Below, in pieces: positions 7,971-15,750 of a stretch of 64,000 nt of DNA. The notes under the pieces were generated by a model, which did not search any database, was not told where the DNA came from, and was given only the letters and a program-made list of their open reading frames with translations. The stretch is from G963666945 sp963666945 (GTDB lineage Bacteria; Bacteroidota; Bacteroidia; Bacteroidales; Marinifilaceae), in contig CAXXRT010000045.1 in NCBI GenBank assembly GCA_963666945.2, forward strand, positions 31,522 through 95,521, written 5' to 3'. A program made the translations under genes and the position numbers. The first letter of the stretch is position 1. Every line of letters starts with the position of its first letter.

Positions 7971-8750
7971 CTAAATCTGAGAAGTTTTGTAGTTATAAAT
8001 TTCTTCAGGATATTCTATGTTGCTTAAAAACAAAGCTCTACCTGGAACGGAGACTCCTGCATTTCCCCTGTTTTTACTTTCAATAATCCTTCTGAACTCA
8101 TCTATTGTAATCTTTTTATTGCCTATCTCTATAAGAGTTCCCACAATTGCTCTGACCATATTCCTTAGGAATCTGTCGGCCTTGATTGTAAAGATTAACT
8201 GATGTCCTTTCCTCTCCCATACTGCCTTATATATCTTACAGTTATTTGTTTTTACATCGGTGTGTAATTTACTGAAACTTGTAAAATCGATATAATCAAA
8301 AAGCACTTTGCATGCTTCATTCATAATATCAATATCAGGAATGGGATGTGGTGTATGAGAATAATTGTAGGTAAAAGGATTTTTCTCAGTATCAAGATAA
8401 TAATGATATGTTCTTGATATAGCGTCAAAGCGGGCATGAGCTTCCGGATGAACCTCAATTATTCTTTGAATAGCAATATCGTTTGGTAAAAACCTGTTGA
8501 GTTTAAAGCAAAGTTGTTCAGTACTGAAGTCATTAAGATCGGCATTGAAATGAGCCATAAAATCGCTGGCATGCACTCCCGTATCTGTTCTCCCGCAACC
8601 AACAATATTAATTTCCTGTCTCAGAATAGTGCTTAAAGCTTTATTTATTGTTTCCTGAACGGTAGGGGCATTGGGCTGGATTTGCCAACCATGATACGCC
8701 GTGCCGTTGTAACTTAGTTGTATAAAATATCTTTTATTCAAATTCTCCAT
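7971..8750 (-). CDS. truA: tRNA pseudouridine(38-40) synthase TruA
   Basis: A 259-residue enzyme that isomerises uridines 38-40 in the anticodon arm. The catalytic aspartate motif GCGRTDTGVHA (about residues 52-62) and the substrate-contacting FLPNDIAIQRI and RTYHYYL blocks are present. MVRAIVGTLIEIG follows near the C-terminus. Length and start (FIQLSYNGTAYHGWQ just after the initiator) are as expected. The gene lies about 100 bp right of the DUF4105 gene, on the same strand. Confidence 0.96.
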   Translation of the reverse strand: MENLNKRYFIQLSYNGTAYHGWQIQPNAPTVQETINKALSTILRQEINIVGCGRTDTGVHASDFMAHFNADLNDFSTEQLCFKLNRFLPNDIAIQRIIEVHPEAHARFDAISRTYHYYLDTEKNPFTYNYSHTPHPIPDIDIMNEACKVLFDYIDFTSFSKLHTDVKTNNCKIYKAVWERKGHQLIFTIKADRFLRNMVRAIVGTLIEIGNKKITIDEFRRIIESKNRGNAGVSVPGRALFLSNIEYPEEIYNYKTSQI

Positions 8751-8902
8751 ATATCTCCTTTGTATGTGTGGAAACTACAAAATAATGTAAAGTATTGTTT
8801 TGTTCCTATTATCTTTTAAAGAATCTGTTTTTTTAATTTATTTAAGTTTTTTGAAAGCTTATCATAAATCATGAATGTTTTTATTAACTAATAGCATATT
8901 TG

Positions 8903-9075
8903 CAAATGTAAGAACCTACGATATGATTAAGATGTCTGGTAAACCAGAAGTATTGCAGACGAATGCGGACTTCCTCCGTAAATCTGTCATATTATTGCAA
9001 CTCATGCCGGAGAAGGCAATCTGGTTAAACGAAGCACAGAGGATTATGTTGTGCACCATGCAGATTTTATGACAT
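8903..9075 (+). ncRNA. Candidate structured non-coding RNA
   Basis: In the 416-bp gap between truA and the DUF6249 gene, this stretch is visibly richer in G+C than its AT-rich flanks and contains four compact hairpins. They are TCTGG/CCAGA (8935-8948), CAGA..GCGGA/TCCGT..TCTG (8956-8986), TGCC/GGCA (9005-9018) and GCACA/TGTGC (9034-9054). CATATTTG (8895-8902) is one base off the -7 consensus just upstream. A second TCTGGTT at 9020 could pair with AACCAGA at 8942 in place of the first hairpin, allowing two alternative folds. A 65-codon ORF overlaps it but has no recognisable protein features. Strand and ends are uncertain, and it does not match tmRNA, SRP RNA or RNase P by eye. Confidence 0.35.
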
Positions 9076-9105
9076 TCCTTCCATTTAAAGAAAGATTAAT
9101 ACTAT

Positions 9106-9134
9106 AAAAAAAACGGCCTCTTAGGGGGCCGTTT
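9106..9134 (-). terminator. Terminator after the DUF6249 gene
   Basis: Stem AAACGGCC/GGCCGTTT with a long run of A on the plus strand, which is a T-run on the minus strand. It therefore mainly ends the minus-strand gene at 9167-9520. Confidence 0.7.
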
Positions 9135-9166
9135 CCACTATCTTAAAATTTTGTTGATTTGGTATG

Positions 9167-9520
9167 TTATTCTTTTTCAGTAGTTTCAGGTTCTTTATGT
9201 TTGCCAGTGTGAATGTAAAATATTAGTAATGCTAGTCCCCCGAATAAGAATATCATTGAAAAATAAGCTGCTTCAGTTGCCATTTCTGTATATGCGCTAA
9301 AGATGCTGCCCATAAATACACCAATAGCTAATCCAACCAATACCAATCCGTATTTTAAAGTGTTTTGCATACCAGAACATTTAGGTTTTGTATGAAGCAT
9401 TTCGGCAGATTGACCGCTCTCAATAAGAGCTTTTCTTTCTTTATGTCTGTGATTTAGGTAAACCAAAACTGGTACAAACCCGAAAACACAAATAGTTCCA
9501 ATAATTCCCCCAAGATCCAT
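9167..9520 (-). CDS. DUF6249-type small membrane protein
   Basis: A 117-residue protein with an N-terminal hydrophobic segment (IIGTICVFGFVPVLVYL). The charged linker NHRHKERKALIESGQ follows, which is the hallmark of this Bacteroidota family. Two further membrane segments (LVLVGLAIGVFMGSIF and FSMIFLFGGLALLIFYI) and a charged tail complete it. Proteins of this type are often encoded beside ECF sigma genes, but none lies next to it here. No function is known. The family call rests on pattern recognition. Confidence 0.7.
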   Translation of the reverse strand: MDLGGIIGTICVFGFVPVLVYLNHRHKERKALIESGQSAEMLHTKPKCSGMQNTLKYGLVLVGLAIGVFMGSIFSAYTEMATEAAYFSMIFLFGGLALLIFYIHTGKHKEPETTEKE

Positions 9521-9703
9521 AATATGTGGTTTTAATGTTTATAATTTAGTTTTTAATGTCTATCTTGTTTTTTTATTTTATTGTTGTCTTTGTTTTGCTC
9601 TTCACTTGTTAAGACGCCATTTTTTTTTGCTTGGTTACAAGTATTTAAAAAATATTTTTCATTACTTATTTATTGCTGCTATTTTTGTAAAAAAAATAAA
9701 GAT

Positions 9704-10375
9704 ATGGGAATTATTGAAAATATAAACAAAATATTAGAAAAATTACCAAAAGGAGTTAAACTGGTTGCTGTTTCTAAGACAAAACCCAAGGAAGATATTC
9801 TTGAGGCATACGAAGGAGGCTATAGGATATTCGGTGAAAATAAACCACAGGAACTTGTGTCTAAGTATACCGATCTTCCTAAGGATATAGAGTGGCATAT
9901 GATTGGTCACTTACAGACAAATAAAGTGAAATATATTGCTCCTTTTGTTTCCTTGATTCATGCTGTTGATAGTGTTAAACTTCTGAATATAATTAATAAG
10001 GAAGCAGAGAAAAACGACAGGGTTATAGATTGTCTTCTTCAGTTTCATATTGCCAGTGAGGAGACAAAATTTGGACTTTCTTTTGAAGAGGGAATTCAAT
10101 TACTTTCATCAGAAGAGTTCAAACAGATGAAGTTTGTCAGAATTGTTGGAGTGATGGGTATGGCAACTAATACAGATAATAAAAAGCTTGTGGCAGAGGA
10201 GTTTGCTTTTTTGAGAACTATTTTTAATAAACTAAAAATAGCATATTTTAGTGATAAAGCATATTTTGCAGAATTATCTATGGGGATGTCAGGAGACTAC
10301 GAAATAGCAGTTCAACAGGGCAGTACTATTGTAAGGGTTGGAAGTTCAATCTTTGGATATAGAAACTACTTATAG
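9704..10375 (+). CDS. YggS family PLP homeostasis protein
   Basis: A 223-residue PLP-binding protein of the YggS/PROSC family. It is a TIM-barrel, non-enzymatic carrier that balances free pyridoxal phosphate. The PLP lysine is K25 in LVAVSKTKP. IFGENKPQELVSKY, WHMIGHLQTNKVKYI and the phosphate-binding end MGMSGDYEIAVQQGSTIVRVGSSIFG follow in the expected order. The open frame runs another 123 nt upstream, but that part is a hydrophobic artefact. The ATG at 9704 (GATATG context) gives the family-standard N-terminus. The next gene starts 93 bp downstream on the same strand. Confidence 0.93.
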   Translation: MGIIENINKILEKLPKGVKLVAVSKTKPKEDILEAYEGGYRIFGENKPQELVSKYTDLPKDIEWHMIGHLQTNKVKYIAPFVSLIHAVDSVKLLNIINKEAEKNDRVIDCLLQFHIASEETKFGLSFEEGIQLLSSEEFKQMKFVRIVGVMGMATNTDNKKLVAEEFAFLRTIFNKLKIAYFSDKAYFAELSMGMSGDYEIAVQQGSTIVRVGSSIFGYRNYL

Positions 10376-10468
10376 TATTTGTAAATATGTTGATCTTTTT
10401 GTAATATTGGATATTATAAGCATATCGTAATACCATTAATACCGTAAAAAATTATAAAACAAAGATAT

Positions 10469-11458
10469 ATGGCTAGCTTAGAAACCACTTATATGGGTTT
10501 AAAACTTAAAAACCCTATTATTGTTAGTAGCTCAGGACTTACTGATAGTATTGAAAAATTAGTAGAATTGGAAAAAGCCGGTGCCGGTGCCGTTGTTCTT
10601 AAGTCTATTTTTGAAGAACAGATCAATTCTCAGGCTGATGCTTTGCTTGCTGTTGATAATGCTGCCAATGTTTATGCAGAGGCACAGGATTATATAAGCA
10701 ACTATATAAAGGCGAACGATCTTGATATATATCTTTCTTTAATAAAAAATGCTAAAGCAAAACTTGACATTCCGGTAATTGCCAGTGTTAATTGTGTTAA
10801 TGCTAACGAATGGGTAGATTTTGCACAAAAAATTGAGGCTGCCGGAGCAGATGCGATAGAAATCAATGTTTTTGTAGTTCCAACTGATAAGTATAAAGAT
10901 GCTGAATATTACGAGGAAATATATTATCGTATTATTGAAGGTGTTAAGTCAAAGGTGAAAATACCTGTATCTATTAAATTGGGTTCTAATTTTACTAACC
11001 TTCTTAGTGTAGCTAACAAAATAAAGGGTTTAGGTGCCAATGCCCTTGTTCTTTTCAACAGATTCTATGAGCCGGATATCGATATAGATAATCTTAAAAT
11101 AACATCATCTGAACTATATAGTTTTCCATCAGAGATAAGGAGAACATTAAGATGGGTAGGCCTTTTATCTGATAAAGTTGAAAAAATTGATATATCAGCA
11201 TCAACAGGAGTTCACGATAGCGAGGCAGTAATTAAATTATTGCTTGCTGGAGCTTCAACAGTTCAGGTATGTTCTGTTCTTTATCAGGAGGGCTTTGAGA
11301 GGATTGGAGAAATAAAAGAGGAAATTGAAAAGTGGATGGATGAAAAGAAATTCAAATCTATAGATGATTTCAGGGGGATGCTTAACTATAAGAGAGCAAA
11401 GAATCCTGCAATGTACGAAAGATCACAATTTATGAAGTATTTCTCAAATGCGGAATAA
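10469..11458 (+). CDS. Dihydroorotate dehydrogenase-like FMN protein
   Basis: A 329-residue FMN-binding TIM-barrel protein of the dihydroorotate-dehydrogenase-like group widespread in Bacteroidota. Visible features are LKNPIIVSSSGLTDS at the N-terminus, the KSIFEEQI loop, PVIASVNC, DAIEINVFV (an Asn-rich FMN contact), IPVSIKLG with its lysine, and the C-terminal phosphate-binding region ASTGVHDSEAVIKLLLAGASTVQVCSVLY. It lacks the exact substrate-loop pattern of true class 1A PyrD, so a role in pyrimidine synthesis should not be assumed. A strong terminator follows. Confidence 0.85.
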   Translation: MASLETTYMGLKLKNPIIVSSSGLTDSIEKLVELEKAGAGAVVLKSIFEEQINSQADALLAVDNAANVYAEAQDYISNYIKANDLDIYLSLIKNAKAKLDIPVIASVNCVNANEWVDFAQKIEAAGADAIEINVFVVPTDKYKDAEYYEEIYYRIIEGVKSKVKIPVSIKLGSNFTNLLSVANKIKGLGANALVLFNRFYEPDIDIDNLKITSSELYSFPSEIRRTLRWVGLLSDKVEKIDISASTGVHDSEAVIKLLLAGASTVQVCSVLYQEGFERIGEIKEEIEKWMDEKKFKSIDDFRGMLNYKRAKNPAMYERSQFMKYFSNAE

Positions 11459-11487
11459 GCGAAATAATTAGTATTAAATATACAGGG

Positions 11488-11517
11488 AGCCGTTCTTTTT
11501 TAAGGACGGCTTTTTTT
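11488..11517 (+). terminator. Terminator after the DHOD-like gene
   Basis: AGCCGT/ACGGCT stem extended by TC/GG, followed by seven T residues on the plus strand. Confidence 0.85.
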
Positions 11518-11522
11518 GTAAT

Positions 11523-11550
11523 TATACTAATTGTTTTCACAATTAGTATA
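11523..11550. repeat. Perfect 12-bp inverted repeat
   Basis: TATACTAATTGT and ACAATTAGTATA are separated by TTTC. It lies 6 bp after the terminator and about 225 bp before the next gene. It could be an operator or a second, weak hairpin. The remainder of this 316-bp gap is AT-rich and shows nothing else. Confidence 0.45.
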
Positions 11551-11774
11551 AAAAATGTCAATGACTTAAATTAATATTGTAATAATGTCTGTTCATATTC
11601 CAAGAAATTTATGTTTCTATATCCTTCTGGGAGTGTCTATATACCAATAATATGGTATTTTTTAAACTTTTTTTGTCGGAAATGATAGCTTTCTTTGTCA
11701 AATACATAAGTATTTATATCTTTATAACGGGGAACAAAGTATATAATCTATTGTAATAACTATAACTTGTGAAA

Positions 11775-12131
11775 ATGTCAAGATTAATTATGTCTATGGC
11801 GCTGGTATTCCTGTGCGGAGTATTAAGTGCATCTGTTACCGTTAAGGTAAAATCTATTGATAAAAATTGTATTGCTGGTGATCAGTTGGAAATGACTGTT
11901 ATTCTAGATGAGAATGAGAGTAATAATTGTGAGATTAGTGTTTTTATTGAGTCTGGTGAAACAAATGAAAAACTAGGGACTATTATTTGCAGGAAAGGTG
12001 AAAATCATGGTAAGTGGCTGATTTCTGAAAAATATGCAGGTAAGAGTATATGTATAAAGTTTGTTGATAATGCAGGAAAAGTAAAGGCTTATTCCAGTAT
12101 AATTAAAATAGCTAACAATAAACCCGAATAA
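11775..12131 (+). CDS. Hypothetical exported protein
   Basis: About 118 residues starting at the ATG at 11775. A GTG two codons earlier is possible. A short signal peptide (LIMSMALVFLCGVLSASV) precedes a mature part of about 95 residues, dominated by alternating beta-strand patterns (TVKVKSI, LEMTVILDE, CEISVFIESG, ICIKFVDNAGKVKAYSSIIKI). This suggests a small immunoglobulin-like sandwich in the periplasm. I do not recognise a family. The neighbour on the right is a convergent ZIP transporter gene 9 bp away. Confidence 0.6.
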   Translation: MSRLIMSMALVFLCGVLSASVTVKVKSIDKNCIAGDQLEMTVILDENESNNCEISVFIESGETNEKLGTIICRKGENHGKWLISEKYAGKSICIKFVDNAGKVKAYSSIIKIANNKPE

Positions 12132-12140
12132 AAACTATTA

Positions 12141-12959
12141 CTAAACAAACATTAAAAGACTTAGAGCCATGATAGCCATTCCAGCGACTAAACCATAAAT
12201 GGCTATATGGTGTTCACCGTATTCTTCTGCAGTGGGCAAAAGTTCATCAAGGGAAATAAATACCATAATACCTGCAACAGATCCAAATAATATACCAAAT
12301 ACTGTATTGTTCATCCCTGTTAGCCAATATATAAGTATATATCCAATTAAAGCACCTACGGGTTCTGCCAATCCTGACAAGAAAGAGAGAGTAAAGGCTT
12401 TTTTCCTGTTCCCCGTAGCATAATAAATGGGAACAGATACGGCTATTCCTTCCGGAATATTGTGAATAGCAATGGCTACCGCAATGGGGATTGCTATTTT
12501 AGGGTCTACCAATCCGGCAGTAAATGTGGCCATTCCTTCAGGGAAATTGTGAATGGCTATTGCCAGAGCAGAAAATAAGCCCATACGCATTAATTTCTTT
12601 TTATGATGAGGAGAGTTCTGAATGTCTTCAATCGATCTTATCTCATGGGGGTTTTCGTACGAGGGAATTAATTTATCAATAATGCCTATTAAAAGTATAC
12701 CTCCAAAAAATGAGATTACTGTCATCCAGGTTCCTAGTGTATTGCCCAAATCTGATACCAAGGCTTCTTTTGCCTTTTGGAAAATTTCTACCATAGATAC
12801 GTAGATCATTACACCGGCAGAGAATCCTAAAGATATTGTAAGAAACTTGGTATTAGTATGTTTGGCAAAAAAAGCAATCGCACTACCAATACCTGTAGAA
12901 AGACCGGCAAAAAGAGTTAGCCCAAAGGCAATCATAATTGCATGAGTATCTGGTTCCAT
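12141..12959 (-). CDS. zupT: ZIP family zinc transporter ZupT
   Basis: A 272-residue inner-membrane protein with about eight hydrophobic segments. It imports zinc, and usually iron, cobalt or manganese as well. The two metal-binding helices characteristic of ZIP proteins are clear: AIAIHNFPEGMATF and AIAIHNIPEGIAVSVP, both with HNxPEG. A histidine-containing cytosolic loop (NSPHHKKK) lies between helices 3 and 4. The C-terminal helix pattern and length fit ZupT, and the initiator sits directly before the first membrane span. Confidence 0.93.
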   Translation of the reverse strand: MEPDTHAIMIAFGLTLFAGLSTGIGSAIAFFAKHTNTKFLTISLGFSAGVMIYVSMVEIFQKAKEALVSDLGNTLGTWMTVISFFGGILLIGIIDKLIPSYENPHEIRSIEDIQNSPHHKKKLMRMGLFSALAIAIHNFPEGMATFTAGLVDPKIAIPIAVAIAIHNIPEGIAVSVPIYYATGNRKKAFTLSFLSGLAEPVGALIGYILIYWLTGMNNTVFGILFGSVAGIMVFISLDELLPTAEEYGEHHIAIYGLVAGMAIMALSLLMFV

Positions 12960-13186
12960 ATATATTTAGCTTTTATTTATTACTTATTATATGTTTTGAA
13001 TAGCCAATTTTTCTTTCACTAATTTAGAAACATTTTAAATAAATTACAAAGTTTGCTTAAAAATAATTATAACTTTTTTCTAAGACATAAAATTGTTTAT
13101 TTAGAGCGATAATATGGAATTACTTAAAAGAGGCCTGATGATTTACAGTTGTCGTCGACTCAAAAAAATGATTTAATAATAATCTA

Positions 13187-13360
13187 ATGAGCAAAAAAAC
13201 TTCTAAATATGTTATTGTAACATTGATCCTTATAATATTAGGGGTTAATTTTATGAATATCTCTCTTCAATACCAGACAACAATAAGATTCTTTTCTTTC
13301 GTTCTGGTTGCTGGTCTTGTGTATTTTATGATGAAGGAAAAAAAGAAGGAAGAACTGTAG
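13187..13360 (+). CDS. Small two-span membrane protein (57 aa)
   Basis: ATG to TAG encodes 57 residues. MSKKTSKYV leads into a first hydrophobic span (IVTLILIILGVNFM), a short loop (NISLQYQTTIRFF), a second span (SFVLVAGLVYFMM) and a charged tail KEKKKEEL. Positively charged ends and balanced spans make it a plausible real small membrane protein. No family is recognised. It lies between zupT and the first ECF sigma gene, divergent from zupT. Confidence 0.5.
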   Translation: MSKKTSKYVIVTLILIILGVNFMNISLQYQTTIRFFSFVLVAGLVYFMMKEKKKEEL

Positions 13361-13803
13361 TGTTTTTGGCCCTATCTGCATATATCTTTATTGAATTATG
13401 CAATAGATATTTACCTGAAATACACTAATAATTAGTATGTATTTTGATTTGACTGGATTAAATTATCAGGTGTAAGAACTCGACTTTTTTAGAAATCATC
13501 TAATATTATTAGCGCTCTTTTGATGGTGTTTTTAAACTATTAGGAACAGGAATTGTGCTGTATCCTTATAGGGCTTCGTGGTAGGTTTAAGTTTCATATA
13601 TAGGTGGAAGCAAAGTAAAATAGTTGAAAAAGTAAGTATTTATTCATGAGTTAGTATGGCGATTGGGTATTTCTACTTTGGCTCATTTTTATAGTATATT
13701 TTAGCTATTTTAAGTTATGATTTGAAGTGCTACCTTATTTTGTAGGAATGATAATTGTTTATTATATTTGTCCGGGTACAGAAGAAAAATTCTTATACAT
13801 TTT
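13361..13803 (+). other. Gap before the first ECF sigma gene; possible broken small membrane ORF
   Basis: Very AT-rich. Around 13510-13649 two overlapping frames together read like one small membrane protein (SFDGVFKLLGTGIVLYPY, then FVVGLSFIYRWKQSKIVEKV). This suggests a single-base frameshift, but the evidence is weak. No promoter or terminator is convincing. Confidence 0.2.
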
Positions 13804-14376
13804 ATGGCAAATAATTCATATATAGGTAATTATGATCATAGTGCTTTTGAGCAAATCTTTAGAAAGTATTATTCTTCTCTTTGTGAATATTGTTACGGAA
13901 TAACAGGAGTGAAAGATATTTCTGAAGATATAGTTCAGGATGTATTTGTTTATTTCTGGAATAAAAAAAGCAAGATAATAATTGATACTTCAGTAAAATC
14001 TTATTTATATTCTTCTGTTAGGAACGGGGCTTTGAATTATATAAAAAAACTTGCGGTAGAGCGTAAACATAATCCACAAATAATAGAATTTATTGATGAA
14101 TTGCAGCATCATGATTATGTTGACGAAGAACTTAGGGAAATTGAAAAAATAAAAAAAGTAATAGAAGAACTACCGGAGCAGTGTAGAAAAGTTTTTTTAA
14201 TGAGCTGCATTGATGGATTGAAGTATAAAGAGATAGCAGAAGATCTTGATATTTCGGTGAATACAGTAAAAACTCATATATCAAAAGCCTACCGTTCAAT
14301 AAGAGAAAAAGTTGACCATAAGCCTGAATTTGTGTTGCTTTTTTTGGCGTGTAAACTGTTCCCTTTCTCAGAATAG
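13804..14376 (+). CDS. ECF RNA polymerase sigma factor (first SusCD locus)
   Basis: A 190-residue sigma-70 family protein of the extracytoplasmic-function type. Region 2 includes FEQIFRKYYSSLCEYCYGITG and SEDIVQDVFVYFWNKK (core binding and -10 melting). Region 4 includes LPEQCRKVFLMSCIDGLKYKEIAEDLDISVNTVKTHISKAYRSIR with a helix-turn-helix. The ATG at 13804 is preferred over an in-frame TTG 36 nt upstream because family members begin just before region 2. It is the first gene of sigma - FecR - SusC - SusD - accessory. By family rule it should be held by the FecR anti-sigma encoded next and released when the SusC receptor binds substrate. Confidence 0.93.
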   Translation: MANNSYIGNYDHSAFEQIFRKYYSSLCEYCYGITGVKDISEDIVQDVFVYFWNKKSKIIIDTSVKSYLYSSVRNGALNYIKKLAVERKHNPQIIEFIDELQHHDYVDEELREIEKIKKVIEELPEQCRKVFLMSCIDGLKYKEIAEDLDISVNTVKTHISKAYRSIREKVDHKPEFVLLFLACKLFPFSE

Positions 14377-14467
14377 TCTTTTAATCTTCTGAATATTTTA
14401 AAAAAAAGTTTGAAAATGAGTCACCCATTTTTGGATATTGATTGCCTTAGGGTAAAATATTCAAAAT

Positions 14468-15640
14468 ATGAAAGACAATTTTTCACATATTAAATGGGAA
14501 TTTATTTCAAGATTATGGAATAATAGGCTTTCTGAGGAAGAGAGAAATGAATTTCCTGATGAACAAATAAAATCATCCTTTCAAGATTATTTTAAGATAC
14601 GAAGAGCTTCATCATCTTATTTGTTTTCAAATGAGATAGATATAGATAGGGTTTGGGTAAAAGTTAACAAAAGAACTATAAAAAATAACGAAATACCCGT
14701 ATGGAAATACTTGCTTAGATATGCAGCTGTTGTTTTTCCTTTATTAATTTGCGCAACTTTTGTATTATATTTTCACCCACAAAATGATACAGTTGTAAAA
14801 AATCAAAAGGTTACTATAAGCCCCGGCTGTAAGAGGGCTGAATTGGTATTGGCAACGGGAGAGAAAATAGTTATTGGTCAAGAATACAAGTCTTTTGAGA
14901 TGAATCAGCCAGGAGCTAAAGTATATGGAGACAGCATTAGCGGTAAGTTGAAATATGAGATGACTACTTTAGACCTTGATGAAAAAGTCCAGTACAATAC
15001 CCTAAAAGTACCTAAAGGTGGAGAATTTTATCTGGAATTAGCCGATGGTTCGAAAGTTTGGCTGAATTCTGAATCGGTTTTAAAGTATCCTGTGAATTTT
15101 GTTGGTGATAGAAGAGATGTTTATCTGGAAGGAGAAGCTTATTTTAATGTTGCACACGATAAATCAAAACCATTCTATGTGCATGCTAATAATATAAATA
15201 TAAAAGTTCTTGGAACTATATTTAATGTGTGTTCATATCCTGAAGAGGATAGTATGAGGACTACCTTAGTCGACGGCTCAGTACAGGTGAGTAATGGAGA
15301 GGCTGATAAAGTAATTCTTAAACCTTCATTTCAGTATACTATGAATAAAAAGACCGGAGTGAGAGAGGTTAAAGAGGTAGATACGGAATTGTTTACATCG
15401 TGGACAGACGGTAAATTTTATTTTAAAGGTTTTACGTTTGAAGATGTTGTAAGAAAACTGGAACGGTGGTACGATTTTGAGATGTTTTATTTGAATGAGG
15501 AAGTAAAACAGATGAAATTTAGGGGGGTAATAAACAAACACGAGCCAATAGAGCAAATGCTTAGGAAATTAGAGAAAACAACAGATATAAAATTTAGAAT
15601 AAAAGGAAAGAGTATTATAGTAGAAAAAGTGCATAAATAA
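14468..15640 (+). CDS. FecR-type anti-sigma factor / signal transducer (first locus)
   Basis: A 390-residue inner-membrane protein. A cytoplasmic N-terminal segment of about 80 residues should bind the sigma factor. A single span (YAAVVFPLLICATFVLYF) follows, then the periplasmic FecR domain with VPKGGEFYLELADGSKVWLNSESVLKYPVNF and the VYLEGEAYFNVAHDKSKPFYV core. The C-terminal DUF4974 module (FKGFTFEDVVRKLERWYDFEM) should contact the STN domain of SusC. It begins 91 bp after the sigma gene. Sequence and order match its second-locus counterpart at 28345-29499. Confidence 0.92.
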   Translation: MKDNFSHIKWEFISRLWNNRLSEEERNEFPDEQIKSSFQDYFKIRRASSSYLFSNEIDIDRVWVKVNKRTIKNNEIPVWKYLLRYAAVVFPLLICATFVLYFHPQNDTVVKNQKVTISPGCKRAELVLATGEKIVIGQEYKSFEMNQPGAKVYGDSISGKLKYEMTTLDLDEKVQYNTLKVPKGGEFYLELADGSKVWLNSESVLKYPVNFVGDRRDVYLEGEAYFNVAHDKSKPFYVHANNINIKVLGTIFNVCSYPEEDSMRTTLVDGSVQVSNGEADKVILKPSFQYTMNKKTGVREVKEVDTELFTSWTDGKFYFKGFTFEDVVRKLERWYDFEMFYLNEEVKQMKFRGVINKHEPIEQMLRKLEKTTDIKFRIKGKSIIVEKVHK

Positions 15641-15644
15641 AAAA

Positions 15645-15675
15645 GGAAATGAGAGTTTGGCGGCTTCTCATTTCC
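15645..15675 (+). promoter_or_regulatory. fecR-susC intercistronic hairpin (first locus)
   Basis: A perfect 10-bp stem, GGAAATGAGA/TCTCATTTCC, begins 5 bp after the fecR stop codon. The loop GTTTGGCGGCT contains TTGGCGGC, close to the TTGGTAGCC in the loop of the matching hairpin at the second locus. No long T-run follows, so it may be a processing or mRNA-stability element or a partial terminator that sets sigma versus receptor dosage. Confidence 0.55.
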
Positions 15676-15750
15676 AATTAAATAACTTCTTAAACCAATT
15701 AGGTTATAATAGTAGGTTTAAGAACATTATAAATATGTAATTACAAATGT

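Noticed and set aside
8955..8985. GGAGGAAGTCCG on the minus strand, similar to the RNase P RNA conserved region GAGGAAAGTCCGG
   Set aside because: The downstream 350 nt needed for RNase P RNA is occupied by truA, and no other conserved RNase P segment is present.
8875..9072. A 65-codon ORF on the plus strand
   Set aside because: No signal peptide, domain or recognisable composition; it overlaps several hairpins. Treated as incidental to a candidate structured RNA.
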